Shown here: piece by piece, positions 1 through 8,443 of the stretch
Layout of the letters: each line of letters starts with the position of its first letter
Position numbering within the stretch: the stretch's first letter is position 1
NCBI GenBank assembly: GCA_025056375.1
Contig: JANWWH010000007.1
Span: forward strand, 1-43,198
Source of the DNA: Aquificaceae bacterium
GTDB lineage: Bacteria > Aquificota > Aquificia > Aquificales > Aquificaceae
Direction: 5' to 3'
Length of the DNA stretch: 43,198 nt
Made by a program: the position numbers and the translations under genes
The notes under the pieces: generated by a model
Told to the model about the DNA's origin: nothing
Databases searched by the model: none
What the model saw: only the letters and a program-made list of their open reading frames with translations

Positions 1-74
1 AACAGCTTAGGTTTGCCATTCGTGAGGGTGGTAGGACTGTGGGTGCTGGTGTGGTCACTAAAATCATAGAGTGA
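1..74 (+). CDS. tuf: Elongation factor Tu, 3' end only (second tuf copy)
   Basis: The last 24 codons and stop of an EF-Tu gene enter at the left edge. The encoded tail (...[22 protein letters not shown]) is that of EF-Tu domain III, which contacts aminoacyl-tRNA. The bases are identical to the end of the complete tuf gene at 16159-17376, so the genome carries at least two tuf copies. It heads the rpmG-trnW-secE-nusG series, a common bacterial arrangement. The start lies outside the window, so nothing can be said about the rest of the gene. Confidence 0.95.
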   Translation, partial: QLRFAIREGGRTVGAGVVTKIIE

Positions 75-77
75 GGT
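1..77 (+). repeat. Direct repeat, tuf 3' end copy 1
   Basis: These 77 bases are identical, base for base, to 17303-17379, including three bases past the stop codon. Identity ends there (ATA here, GGA in the other copy). The repeat probably continues leftward outside the window. Confidence 0.95.
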
Positions 78-84
78 ATAGAAG

Positions 85-243
85 ATGGCTACAGTGAGAG
101 AAGTAGTTGTTTTGGCTTGCACTGAGTGCAAAAGGAGAAACTACTCTATAACCAAGAACAAGCAGAAGCATCCTCAGAGAATGGAGCTCAAAAAATACTG
201 CAAGTGGTGCAAAAAGCACACAGTGCACAGAGAGATAAAATAG
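85..243 (+). CDS. rpmG: 50S ribosomal protein L33
   Basis: A 52-residue basic protein of the usual L33 length. Two CxxC pairs are visible (C12/C15 and C39/C42), making it the zinc-binding form of L33, a small protein of the large ribosomal subunit near the E site. It starts with ATG ten bases after the tuf stop, with only a weak GAGGT-type SD. The final G of its TAG stop is also the first base of the tRNA-Trp acceptor stem. The order tuf-rpmG-trnW-secE-nusG is widespread, which supports the call. Confidence 0.95.
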   Translation: MATVREVVVLACTECKRRNYSITKNKQKHPQRMELKKYCKWCKKHTVHREIK

Positions 244-315
244 GGGCGCTAGCTCAATTGGCAGAGCGCGGGACTCCAAATCCCGCGGTTGGGGGTTCGA
301 GTCCTCCGCGCCCCG
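243..315 (+). tRNA. trnW: tRNA-Trp (anticodon CCA)
   Basis: A complete 73-nt cloverleaf can be drawn by eye: acceptor GGGGCGC/GCGCCCC, D-stem GCTC/GAGC, anticodon stem CGGGA/TCCCG with loop CTCCAAA (anticodon CCA at 276-278), five-base variable loop, and T-stem GGGGG/CCTCC with loop TTCGAGT. The discriminator is G315. The 3' CCA is not encoded (next bases CAG), so it must be added after transcription. The gene is embedded between two protein genes and shares its first base with the rpmG stop codon. Confidence 0.96.
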
Positions 316-327
316 CAGGAAGGAAAA

Positions 328-519
328 ATGGAAAGGCTAAAGGAGTTTATAAAGAGCGTAAGGAAAGAGCTTGATAGGGTTTCTTGGCCGGGTAGAAACC
401 TCGTGGTAAAAGCCACGGTTAGTGTTATAATATTCTCTTTGGCTTTTGGCATAAGCCTGTGGGTATTTGACTTAGTGTTTACAAGGCTTATACATTTTCT
501 ACTCTCTTTGAGGGGTTAA
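328..519 (+). CDS. secE: Preprotein translocase subunit SecE
   Basis: A 63-residue protein with an amphipathic N-terminal helix ([19 protein letters not shown]) and one transmembrane segment at about residues 27-52. This is the minimal single-span SecE that clamps SecY in the inner membrane. The motif KEL.RVSWPGR is the SecE signature. Start is ATG at 328 after AGGAAGGA, 12 nt past the tRNA. The stop is 2 nt before nusG, the usual partner. Confidence 0.95.
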   Translation: MERLKEFIKSVRKELDRVSWPGRNLVVKATVSVIIFSLAFGISLWVFDLVFTRLIHFLLSLRG

Positions 520-521
520 GG

Positions 522-1247
522 ATGGACGATTTTAAGTGGTATGCTTTACAGGTTGAGGCGGGCAAGGAGGCTACCGCAAGGGAAAACCTCCTCAAAGTCC
601 TTGAGCTTGAGGGCATTTTGAGGCAGGTGGAGGATGTAGTTGTGCCCGCAGAGGAGAAGGTGGTTATAAAGACGATGGGTAAGGAAAAATACCGTCTCTC
701 TTTGCGTGGTAACAACAGAGATATAAGTGTGCTTGGCAAAAAAGGCGTAACCACTTTTAGGATAGAGAACGGAGAAGTGAAGGTGGTGGAAAGCGTAGAA
801 GGAGACCTCTGCGCAGAGGCACCGCCCATATCCAAGCCTGGGCAGAAGATATCTTGCAAGGAAAACAAAACTGAGGCGAAGATAATTCTTGAATCCAAGA
901 TGTTTCCTGGATATCTCCTCATAAGGGCAGTTATGAACGACTCTCTCATGCGTGCCATAGAGAAAACGCCCCACGTATACAAACCCGTTCTCGTAGGTGG
1001 AAAAGTTGCACCCCTCGACGAAAAGGAAGTGGAGAGGATAATAGCCTTTGTGAAAAAGGGTATAAAACCCGTCAGGGTGCTCTTCGAGAAGGGCGACCAG
1101 GTCAGGGTCATAGAAGGTCCTTTTATGAACTTTACTGGCACGGTGGAAGAGGTGCATCCCGAAAAAGAGAAAGTGGTAGTGTTGGTAAGCATCTTCGGTA
1201 GGCTCACACCCGTGGAATTAGATTATTCTCAGGTGGAGAAGCTATGA
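522..1247 (+). CDS. nusG: Transcription termination/antitermination factor NusG, Aquifex-type with inserted domain
   Basis: NusG binds RNA polymerase and couples it to ribosomes or Rho. At 241 residues it is longer than the usual ~180. The NGN domain starts at [13 protein letters not shown] (residues 4-16) and resumes at [11 protein letters not shown] (124-134). Between them lies an insert of about 70 residues (roughly 51-121) with two cysteines, C97 and C112. The KOW domain is at about 187-225 ([13 protein letters not shown]). An extra domain of this kind is known from Aquifex aeolicus NusG. The stop overlaps the next start by 4 nt. Confidence 0.95.
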   Translation: MDDFKWYALQVEAGKEATARENLLKVLELEGILRQVEDVVVPAEEKVVIKTMGKEKYRLSLRGNNRDISVLGKKGVTTFRIENGEVKVVESVEGDLCAEAPPISKPGQKISCKENKTEAKIILESKMFPGYLLIRAVMNDSLMRAIEKTPHVYKPVLVGGKVAPLDEKEVERIIAFVKKGIKPVRVLFEKGDQVRVIEGPFMNFTGTVEEVHPEKEKVVVLVSIFGRLTPVELDYSQVEKL

Positions 1248-1786
1248 GAGAGTGGATAGGTGGTATGGTAAAAAAGATTACCCTTGAGACCATATATAAG
1301 CTTATAGAAGAGCGAACTCAGTGGATAGTGGAAAAACAAGAAAAAGACAAGCAGGAGCTTCTTGAGCAAATCCATAGACTTGAAGAAAGGCAGGAAAAGG
1401 ATAAACAAGAGCTCCTTAAGGTCTTTCAGGAAAACAAGGAAGAACTTCTTGGACAAATCCACAGGCTTGAGGAAAAACAAGAAAAAGACAAACATGAACT
1501 CCTCGGACAAATCCGCAGGCTTGAAGAAAAACAGGAAAATGATAAGCAGGAGCTTCTTAGGGTAGTTAAGGAAAACAAGGAAGAACTTCTTGGACAAATC
1601 CATAGGCTTGAGGAAAAACAGGAAAAAGACAAGCAAGAGCTTCTTGGACAAATCCATAGGCTTGAGGAAAGACAGGAAAGGTTTCAGGACGAGGTGAGGG
1701 CTGAGTTCAGGCACATCAATCAAAGGATAGACATGATTATGGAGATGCTGTTGACCATCGCTTCTAATCTCAGGAAGGAGGAATAG
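1244..1786 (+). CDS. Repetitive coiled-coil protein of unknown function between nusG and rplK
   Basis: A 180-residue, highly charged protein (E/K/Q rich) that I do not recognise as a named family. The N-terminus ([19 protein letters not shown], residues 10-28) leads into a long helix built from 18-residue units of type [18 protein letters not shown] (residues 41-58, 70-87, 88-105, 117-134, 135-152) and 11-residue units ending ENKEELL (59-69, 106-116). A short hydrophobic tail follows ([16 protein letters not shown], 158-173). No signal peptide or membrane span is seen. ATG at 1244 overlaps the nusG stop (ATGA) and follows AGGTGGAG; an in-frame ATG at 1265 is an alternative start. It sits 1 nt before rplK, so it should be cotranscribed. 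A trimeric or dimeric rod is likely; a role in transcription or ribosome function is only suggested by position. Confidence 0.85.
   Translation: MREWIGGMVKKITLETIYKLIEERTQWIVEKQEKDKQELLEQIHRLEERQEKDKQELLKVFQENKEELLGQIHRLEEKQEKDKHELLGQIRRLEEKQENDKQELLRVVKENKEELLGQIHRLEEKQEKDKQELLGQIHRLEERQERFQDEVRAEFRHINQRIDMIMEMLLTIASNLRKEE
1418..1699 (+). repeat. Tandem 141-bp repeat within the coiled-coil gene
   Basis: Positions 1418-1558 and 1559-1699 are two consecutive 47-codon units, each made of one 11-residue and two 18-residue modules. A further 18-residue module (1364-1417) lies directly upstream. Similarity is clear at DNA level too, with shared runs such as GAAGAACTTCTTGGACAAAT at both 1440 and 1581, so internal duplication rather than convergence is likely. 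Confidence 0.88.
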
Positions 1787-1787
1787 T

Positions 1788-2222
1788 ATGAAAAAGGTTA
1801 CCGCAAAGGTAGAGCTTATGCTTCCTGCCCAGCAGGCTACCCCTGCACCCCCTGTGGGACCTGCCTTGGGTCAGCATGGTGTTAACATAATGGAGTTCGT
1901 AAAGCAGTTTAACGCCGCCAGTAAAGACTTTGAGCCGGGAACGGTGGTGCCTGTGGTCATAACCATATATCAAGACAGGAGCTTCAGCTTTATCCTAAAA
2001 ACCCCTCCTGTGTCCTACCTTCTTAGGAAAATGGCAAAGCTTCAGAAAGGTTCTGCGGACCCAAAAAAGCAGAAAGTGGGTAAGGTGACCCTCCAGCAGG
2101 TGGAGGAAATAGCTAAGATAAAACTCAAGGATATGAACACGAAAGACCTAAGGTCTGCCATGAGTCAGGTGGTAGGCACAGCCAGAAGCATGGGCATAGA
2201 AGTGGAAGGATGGAAGGAGTAG
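1788..2222 (+). CDS. rplK: 50S ribosomal protein L11
   Basis: L11 is 144 residues here, the normal size, and forms the GTPase-associated centre with 23S rRNA and L10/L12. The N-terminal domain carries the proline-rich signature ([18 protein letters not shown], residues 14-31) and the C-terminal RNA-binding domain ends with MGIEVEG. A strong SD (AGGAAGGAGGA) sits just upstream, inside the end of the preceding coiled-coil gene. Order rplK-rplA-rplJ-rplL is standard. Confidence 0.97.
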   Translation: MKKVTAKVELMLPAQQATPAPPVGPALGQHGVNIMEFVKQFNAASKDFEPGTVVPVVITIYQDRSFSFILKTPPVSYLLRKMAKLQKGSADPKKQKVGKVTLQQVEEIAKIKLKDMNTKDLRSAMSQVVGTARSMGIEVEGWKE

Positions 2223-2226
2223 AGCC

Positions 2227-2952
2227 ATGAAGAGAGGAAAGAGATACCAGAAGTGTCTTGGGCTTTTTGACAAGAGTACCCTCTACACCGTAGAGGGTGC
2301 AGTGGAAGTTCTCAAAAGGTTGCACGCCGAGTGTGGTCCAAAGTTTGACCAGACGGTGGAGCTTGCCATGAGGTTGGGTGTGGACCCTAAGTATGCGGAC
2401 CAGATGGTAAGGGGTTCTGTGGTTCTGCCCAACGGACTTGGAAGAGAGCTGAAGGTGTTGGTGCTTGCGGAGGGTGAGTATCAGAAGATAGCCAGAGAGG
2501 CAGGTGCGGACTATGTGGGCGGTGAAGACCTTATAAACAAGATTGCCAAAGAGGAGTGGGTGGACTACGATGTGGTTATAGCAACGCCCGAAACCATGCC
2601 CAAAGTGGCAAAACTGGGTAAGATTTTGGGTCCTAAGGGTTTGATGCCAAATCCTAAAACTGGCACCGTAACCACTAACCTTAGGCAGGCTATAGAAGAA
2701 GCCAAGAAGGGAAGGGTTGAGTTCAGAGTTGACAAGACGGGTAACCTGCACATGCCGGTGGGTAAGGTGTCCTTTGAGGAACAAAAGCTCTTGCAAAACA
2801 TTTACACCGCCATCGACGCAGTGGTGAAGGCAAAACCCTCAGGTGCAAAGGGTCAGTATGTGAAGGGTATAGCCCTCTCGCTAACTATGAGCCCCTCTGT
2901 GAAGGTGGATGTGTCCACCACACTTAGAAAACTGCAGGAAATGGTAGCCTAA
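2227..2952 (+). CDS. rplA: 50S ribosomal protein L1
   Basis: A 241-residue L1, forming the mobile L1 stalk at the E site; in many bacteria it also represses its own rplKA mRNA. Family motifs include [16 protein letters not shown] (residues 38-53), [14 protein letters not shown] (about 137-150) and MSPSVKVD near the C-terminus. ATG follows AAGGAG and lies 4 nt after the rplK stop. I did not see an obvious L1-binding mimic upstream of rplK, though this cannot be excluded by eye. Confidence 0.97.
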   Translation: MKRGKRYQKCLGLFDKSTLYTVEGAVEVLKRLHAECGPKFDQTVELAMRLGVDPKYADQMVRGSVVLPNGLGRELKVLVLAEGEYQKIAREAGADYVGGEDLINKIAKEEWVDYDVVIATPETMPKVAKLGKILGPKGLMPNPKTGTVTTNLRQAIEEAKKGRVEFRVDKTGNLHMPVGKVSFEEQKLLQNIYTAIDAVVKAKPSGAKGQYVKGIALSLTMSPSVKVDVSTTLRKLQEMVA

Positions 2953-2965
2953 GAAGGAGGTAGGT

Positions 2966-3499
2966 ATGAGAAGAAGCTGGGAGAGAAAAGGAAAGGTTGT
3001 GGATGCCTACGGTGACAGAATAGAGAGGTCAAGTCTGGTTATCTTTTTTGACTTTACGGGCATTGACGCTCAAGCAATGACCAGACTTAGAGCTCAGGTG
3101 AAGGAAGGAGAAGGAGAAGTGCTGGTAGGCAAAAACACTCTCTTTTATAGAGCCTTTATGAAGACGGTCATGCGGGACCACAGGGAGGTGCTTACCGGCC
3201 CTACCGCTCTGACCTTCGCCTACGGTGACCCAGTTAAGGTGGCTAAGGTGATTTTTGACTTTATGAAAGAGGTGGACAAAGACAAGCCTCTGTCCAAGAT
3301 AAAAGGGGCATACATGCAGGGTAGGTTCTTAAAGCCTCAGGAGGTGCAGGCTCTTGCGGAGCTTCCACCAAAAGAGGTGCTGATATCAAGGCTTATGGGG
3401 GCTATACAGGGACCCATCTACGCCCTGGTGATGGCTCTCAAGTCCGCACCCCAAAAGTTGGTGCTCACACTCAAAGCTATTGAAGAGAAAAAATCTTAA
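2966..3499 (+). CDS. rplJ: 50S ribosomal protein L10
   Basis: L10 (177 residues) anchors the L7/L12 dimers to the ribosome. The N-terminal rRNA/L11-binding domain includes [15 protein letters not shown] and [12 protein letters not shown], and the C-terminal helix ([23 protein letters not shown]) is the L12-binding spine. It starts 13 nt after rplA with a strong AAGAAGGAGGT SD. This short gap leaves no room for the long L10-binding mRNA leader found upstream of rplJ in enterobacteria, so any autoregulation must act elsewhere. Confidence 0.96.
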   Translation: MRRSWERKGKVVDAYGDRIERSSLVIFFDFTGIDAQAMTRLRAQVKEGEGEVLVGKNTLFYRAFMKTVMRDHREVLTGPTALTFAYGDPVKVAKVIFDFMKEVDKDKPLSKIKGAYMQGRFLKPQEVQALAELPPKEVLISRLMGAIQGPIYALVMALKSAPQKLVLTLKAIEEKKS

Positions 3500-3513
3500 A
3501 GGAGGTTATAGAG

Positions 3514-3903
3514 ATGGCCACACTTACCATTGACGAAATAGTGGAAGCCATAGGCAGTATGACCCTGCTCGAGGTTTCCGAGCTCGTAAAAAAGCTGGAG
3601 GAGAAGTTTGGAGTCTCTGCAGCCATGGTAGCAACTGCCCCAGCAGCGGTTGCAGGAGCACCCTCAGCAGGAGCACCGCCGGTAGAAGAGAAGACGGAGT
3701 TTGACGTAATTCTCAAGTCCGCCGGCGCCAACAAGATAAACGTCATAAAGGTGGTCAGAGAGCTGACAGGACTTGGTTTAAAGGAAGCCAAGGACCTGGT
3801 TGAAGGAGCTCCAAAACCTGTAAAGGAAGGCATACCGAAGGAGGAGGCGGAGAAGGTAGCGGCAAAGCTGAAGGAGGCAGGTGCGGAGGTTGAGATAAAG
3901 TAA
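3514..3903 (+). CDS. rplL: 50S ribosomal protein L7/L12
   Basis: A 129-residue acidic stalk protein that recruits translational GTPases. N-terminal dimerisation helices (about 1-34) are followed by an Ala/Pro-rich hinge (about 38-57) and the C-terminal domain with EKTEFDVIL and the conserved [16 protein letters not shown] segment. SD is AAAGGAGG. It is the last gene before a strong terminator, so rplL closes this transcription unit. Confidence 0.97.
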   Translation: MATLTIDEIVEAIGSMTLLEVSELVKKLEEKFGVSAAMVATAPAAVAGAPSAGAPPVEEKTEFDVILKSAGANKINVIKVVRELTGLGLKEAKDLVEGAPKPVKEGIPKEEAEKVAAKLKEAGAEVEIK

Positions 3904-3935
3904 AGGGTTATGCATAAGACGGGTGTAAGGAGGGC

Positions 3936-3969
3936 TACCCCCTGCTTGAGCAGGGGGTATTTTGTTTTT
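3936..3969 (+). terminator. Rho-independent terminator after rplL
   Basis: A perfect 10-bp stem TACCCCCTGC/GCAGGGGGTA closes a TTGA tetraloop, followed by TTTTGTTTTT. This is a textbook intrinsic terminator 33 bp past the rplL stop. Confidence 0.95.
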
Positions 3970-3974
3970 GCAGG

Positions 3975-4003
3975 TTGACATACCACTATATGTAATGTAT
4001 AAT
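3975..4003 (+). promoter_or_regulatory. Perfect consensus sigma-70 type promoter for rpoBC
   Basis: TTGACA (3975-3980), 17 bp spacer, TATAAT (3998-4003): both hexamers and the spacing match the housekeeping consensus exactly. It lies directly after the rplL terminator and 34 bp before the rpoB ATG. The predicted start point is near 4010. Confidence 0.93.
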
Positions 4004-4036
4004 TATAGGTTTACGTCAGAAGAGAGGGTTAAAGGC

Positions 4037-7000
4037 ATGAGAAAAAACACCCCCTTACCAAGAAAGTTTTTTGGCAGGAGAAGGGAGCTTGTAAGCCCAC
4101 CCCATCTGCTTTTCCTTCCAAAGGAATCCTTTGAATCCTTCCTCCAGTTCTATACACCCCCACAGGCAAGAGAGCAAAAAGGTCTGGAGTATGTCTTTTC
4201 CACCTCTTACCCATTCAAAGACCCCGACGAGAAGATAACCCTTGAATATTTGGGCTACGAGGTGGGTGACTGGGAATGTAACAAGTGCGGTTATAAGGCT
4301 TACATGGACCAGAGTTTTCTTGCGGGTTACGGCGTCAACTGTCCTAAGTGTGAAACCCTGCTGGTTTATAAGGAAAAGTATACAGAGGAGGAATGTAAGG
4401 TAAAGGGCTTTACCTATTCTCTTCCCCTGAGGGTCATGGTCAGGCTCAAAACAAAGACGAAGAAGGGTGAGAAGGTCAGTGAGCCCAGAAAGGTCTACTT
4501 TGGCGAAGTGCCTATGATGACCGAGGTGGGCTCCTTTATAGTAAACGGTAGTGAAAGGATAGTGGTAAACCAGCTCATAAGGTCTCCCGGTGTCTTCTTT
4601 GAGGAAAAGGAGGAACGCCAGAAGGAAACGACCATAATAAGGATGATATACAGGGCAAGCATCATACCCGATAAGGGTCCAAGGGTGGAGTTTGAGCTTT
4701 CCAGCACCACAGACCTTTTGACCTCAAGGATAGACAGGAGGAAGGTAGGTAGCACCTTCATACTTAGAGCTCTTGGGCTTGAAACCGCCTACGACATACT
4801 CAAGCATTTCTACCCGGATACGAAGGCTTTTTTTGCTCAGGGGGGTAACATCTTTGAAAGAGCAACCGGAGAAGAATACAGGCTTGAGGACCTTGAGGGT
4901 TTCTACCTGTTTGCGGTGCTTCGTTACAAGGCAAAGATAGAGGAAAGAGGAGTGGAGGAGGAAATAATTGAAGAGAGGTTTATTGAGGAGCTTTCCCAGC
5001 TGGAGAGACTGCTAAAGGACGAGAGGATAAAGATAGACCTTATATCCGCAGTTCCAAAGGAAAGTGCGGTCAAAAGCCCCTACGGAAAAATCCTCATAGA
5101 AACCCTTGTGGCGGAGACCGCACCAAAGGACCAAGACAAAAGAAGTCCTCTAAAGATACCCGCCAGGTTTACCCTTAGGGACTACGCCCTCGTGGATATA
5201 TACAAAAAGTTGAGGGCTGTAGAACCTATGGTGATGGAGCTGGAGCATCTCATAAGCAGGGCGAGGTCTCACTTTGACCTCTACTTTAAAGACCTTACCC
5301 GCTACGACCTTTCAAAGGTAGGAAGGGTAAAGCTCAACGCCAAGGTATACAGAATACCCAAAGAGTTAAAACCTGCAGACGTTGAGAGGTTGCACGAACT
5401 ACCCCTCCTTGCCCTTGCGGAGGATGTGGAAGGCTACAAGGTAGGAACGCTCCTTACCGAAGAGATACTCTCCGAGCTCTTCAAGAAGAGGGAAAGTATA
5501 AGGGTAAGGGACTACACGGAGGGACAGGCAAGGTTTCTTAGTGCCCTTGACCTGGTGAACACGGTAAAGTATCTCGTAAACCTCAGATACGGAAGGGAAA
5601 AGAAGGACGATATAGCTTACCTCGGCAACAGAAGGATAAGGGCGGTGGGTGAGCTCTTGGAGAACCAAGCAAGGATAGGCATAGCGAGGATGGAAAAGTT
5701 CTTCAGGGACAGATGCACGGTGGCAAACCCCGAAGACCCCAACCTGAAGCCCCAGGACCTTTTAAATCCCAGGTATCTTACCGGCGCTCTCTACGAGTTC
5801 CTGAAGGGTGGCATGCTCTCTCAATATTTGGACAACACAAACCCCCTCTCCGCCCTAACACACAAAAGGAGGCTCTCCGCGCTGGGTCCCGGAGGTCTTA
5901 CCAGAGAGAGTGCAAAGTTTGAGATAAGAGACGTGCATCCCTCTCACTATGGAAGGATATGTCCTATAGAAACGCCTGAGGGTCAGAACATAGGGCTCGT
6001 TACCTCTCTGACGGTATACGCCCAGAACAACGAATACGGCTTTATAGTGACGCCCTACAGAAGAGTGGAAGGGGGTAAGGTCACAGACAAAGTGGAATAC
6101 CTTGCGGCCTATGAGGAGGAAAACTTCGTCATAGCTCAGTATACACCTACCGACGAAGAGGGTAAAATAAGCAGTGACAGGGTCTACGCCCGATACAAGA
6201 ACGATATTCAGATAGTCAGGCCGGAGCAGGTTCACTACATGGATGTTTCTCCCCGGCAGGTTATTTCTGTCTCCGCCTCCCTCATACCCTTCCTTGAGCA
6301 TGACGACGCCAACAGAGCTTTGATGGGTTCCAACATGCAAAGGCAGGCAGTCCCCCTCATGTTTACCTCCTCGCCCCTCGTAGGCACCGGTATGGAGAGA
6401 AAGGTAGCCTTCGACAGCGGTGCGGTGGTGCTGGCAAAGAGAGGGGGTTATGTGGAGGAGGTGGACTCAAGAAGGATAACGGTGAGAGTGAACCCAGAGG
6501 AGGTAAACCTTGCAGACCCCACGGACATAGGTGTAGATGTTTACGAGCTTAAGAAGTTTGAAAGGACGAACCAGAACACCTGCGTGAACCAAAGACCGGT
6601 GGTTAGGAAGGGTCAGAGGGTTCAAAAGGGTGACCTTTTGGCGGATGGGCAGTCTACCTTTATGGGCGAACTTGCCCTTGGAAAGGATGTATTGGTCGCC
6701 TTCATGCCCTGGAGGGGCTACAACTTTGAAGACGCCATCGTCATATCCGAAAGGCTGGTTAAGGAGGATGTTTATACCTCCATCCACATAGAGGAGTTGG
6801 AGGTAGAAGCCAGAGAAACCAAGATAGGTAACGAGGAGATAACCCGTCAGATACCAGGAGTGCCAGAGAGGGCTCTTGCACACTTAGACGAGTTTGGCAT
6901 CGTAAAGCCAGGCACTTACGTAAAACCCGGGGATATATTGGTGGGCAAGGTGACGCCCAAGGGAGAAGCCCAGCTTACGCCCGAGGAAAAGCTACTACAA

Positions 7001-8443
7001 GCTATCTTTGGTGAGAAGTCCAGAGATGTAAAGGACTCTTCTCTTAGGTGTCCTCCGGGCGTTGAGGGTGTAGTTGTGGATGTGAAGGTATTTGTAAGAA
7101 AGACAGGCGAAAAGAGAAACTATCTGGCGGAGCATGTGGAGAGGTCTGAGAAGGAGGAGTTGGAAAAGGAGCTGGAAAAGAGGAAAAAGCTCATAGTGGA
7201 AGGTAGGAACAATGTGGTCAAGAGTCTTGTGCTTGGAAGGGCTCTTGACAAAGAGATAACGGTGAAGAAAAAGACCTATAAGCAGGGTGCGGTTGTGGAC
7301 GAACAGGCTTTTGAAGCCCTTCTAAACTACATAGTTACCAAACCCGAGAACCTCTTTGAAGACCCGGAGCTATGCCAGAGGATAAAGGAAGTAAGAGAAA
7401 GGACGCGTTTTCAAGTAGATATGGTCACGAAGTTTTACGAGGATAAGATGGAGTCCATAGGTAAAAAGAGCGAGCTCCCTCCTGGCGTTCACACTTTGGT
7501 CAAGGTATACATAGCCCAGAAGAGGAAGATAAAGGTGGGGGACAAGATGGCAGGTCGTCACGGAAACAAGGGGGTTATCTCCGTCGTCCTTCCTGTGGAG
7601 GATATGCCCTTCCTTGAAGATGGCACTCCCGTGGATGTGGTGCTCAATCCTCTGGGTGTCCCCTCGCGTATGAATGTGGGACAGATACTTGAAACCCATC
7701 TGGGCTGGGCTTCTCGAGAGATTGGAAAAAGGCTTAGAGAGCTTATCGAGGATGGCGCGGATAGGCAGGAGTTAACAGACTTCCTCAAAGAGGTTTACCG
7801 CGTGGGCGATGTAAAGGGAGAAAACCAGAAGTATGTGGAGGACTTCCTCCAAAACCTTGAGGAGGAGAGCTTTAAAGAAGTTATAAGCCTTTACGCGGAA
7901 AAGGGTATACCCATGGCGACCCCTGCCTTTGAGGGTGCCAGTGAGGAGCACATAAGAGAGCTCCTTAGAATGGCAGGTCTACCCGAGGATGGCAAGACGG
8001 TGCTATACGACGGAAGAACGGGTGAACCCTTTGACATGAGAGTTACCGTGGGTTATATGCACATGCTAAAGCTCATACACATGGTGGACGACAAGATACA
8101 CGCAAGAAGCACGGGACCATACTCTCTTGTAACCCAGCAACCCCTTGGTGGAAGGGCTCAGTTCGGAGGTCAGAGACTGGGTGAGATGGAGGTCTGGGCT
8201 CTGGAAGCTCACGGTGCGGCTCATACCCTTCAGGAGATGCTCACTGTCAAATCTGACGACATAGAGGGCAGGACAAAGGTATACGAGTCTGTGGTCAAGG
8301 GCAGATACATGTATCAGCCGGGCGTGCCCGAGTCCTTTAGGGTGCTCGTGCGCGAGCTCAAAGCCCTCGGTCTTGATGTGAGGTGCGAAAACGGGGCGGG
8401 TATGCCCTGTGACCAGATAGAAGTTGAGGAGGAACAACCATGA
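4037..8443 (+). CDS. rpoB: DNA-directed RNA polymerase subunit beta, with inserted zinc ribbon
   Basis: The 1468-residue beta subunit of RNA polymerase. Start is ATG at 4037; earlier in-frame ATGs (3962, 3995) fall in the terminator and promoter and cannot be used. The rifampicin region is recognisable ([20 protein letters not shown]) and keeps Asp, His and Ser at the classic sensitive positions. The C-terminal part has [20 protein letters not shown]. Unusual is a CxxC-x17-CxxC segment (C81, C84, C102, C105) inserted between the conserved LEYLGYEVG strand and the [17 protein letters not shown] region, which looks like a small zinc ribbon. The stop overlaps rpoC by 4 nt. Confidence 0.98.
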   Translation: MRKNTPLPRKFFGRRRELVSPPHLLFLPKESFESFLQFYTPPQAREQKGLEYVFSTSYPFKDPDEKITLEYLGYEVGDWECNKCGYKAYMDQSFLAGYGVNCPKCETLLVYKEKYTEEECKVKGFTYSLPLRVMVRLKTKTKKGEKVSEPRKVYFGEVPMMTEVGSFIVNGSERIVVNQLIRSPGVFFEEKEERQKETTIIRMIYRASIIPDKGPRVEFELSSTTDLLTSRIDRRKVGSTFILRALGLETAYDILKHFYPDTKAFFAQGGNIFERATGEEYRLEDLEGFYLFAVLRYKAKIEERGVEEEIIEERFIEELSQLERLLKDERIKIDLISAVPKESAVKSPYGKILIETLVAETAPKDQDKRSPLKIPARFTLRDYALVDIYKKLRAVEPMVMELEHLISRARSHFDLYFKDLTRYDLSKVGRVKLNAKVYRIPKELKPADVERLHELPLLALAEDVEGYKVGTLLTEEILSELFKKRESIRVRDYTEGQARFLSALDLVNTVKYLVNLRYGREKKDDIAYLGNRRIRAVGELLENQARIGIARMEKFFRDRCTVANPEDPNLKPQDLLNPRYLTGALYEFLKGGMLSQYLDNTNPLSALTHKRRLSALGPGGLTRESAKFEIRDVHPSHYGRICPIETPEGQNIGLVTSLTVYAQNNEYGFIVTPYRRVEGGKVTDKVEYLAAYEEENFVIAQYTPTDEEGKISSDRVYARYKNDIQIVRPEQVHYMDVSPRQVISVSASLIPFLEHDDANRALMGSNMQRQAVPLMFTSSPLVGTGMERKVAFDSGAVVLAKRGGYVEEVDSRRITVRVNPEEVNLADPTDIGVDVYELKKFERTNQNTCVNQRPVVRKGQRVQKGDLLADGQSTFMGELALGKDVLVAFMPWRGYNFEDAIVISERLVKEDVYTSIHIEELEVEARETKIGNEEITRQIPGVPERALAHLDEFGIVKPGTYVKPGDILVGKVTPKGEAQLTPEEKLLQAIFGEKSRDVKDSSLRCPPGVEGVVVDVKVFVRKTGEKRNYLAEHVERSEKEELEKELEKRKKLIVEGRNNVVKSLVLGRALDKEITVKKKTYKQGAVVDEQAFEALLNYIVTKPENLFEDPELCQRIKEVRERTRFQVDMVTKFYEDKMESIGKKSELPPGVHTLVKVYIAQKRKIKVGDKMAGRHGNKGVISVVLPVEDMPFLEDGTPVDVVLNPLGVPSRMNVGQILETHLGWASREIGKRLRELIEDGADRQELTDFLKEVYRVGDVKGENQKYVEDFLQNLEEESFKEVISLYAEKGIPMATPAFEGASEEHIRELLRMAGLPEDGKTVLYDGRTGEPFDMRVTVGYMHMLKLIHMVDDKIHARSTGPYSLVTQQPLGGRAQFGGQRLGEMEVWALEAHGAAHTLQEMLTVKSDDIEGRTKVYESVVKGRYMYQPGVPESFRVLVRELKALGLDVRCENGAGMPCDQIEVEEEQP

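Noticed and set aside
488-1207. Long open frames antisense to nusG, rpoC, fusA and other genes
   Set aside because: They mirror strong genes on the other strand, have biased low-complexity translations and no SD; they are shadows of coding sequence.
2953-2965. L10-type mRNA leader for rplJL autoregulation
   Set aside because: The rplA-rplJ gap is only 13 nt, too short for such a structure.
3962-4036. In-frame upstream ATGs for rpoB
   Set aside because: They lie within the rplL terminator and the consensus promoter, so they precede the predicted transcription start; ATG 4037 gives the expected 1468-residue protein.
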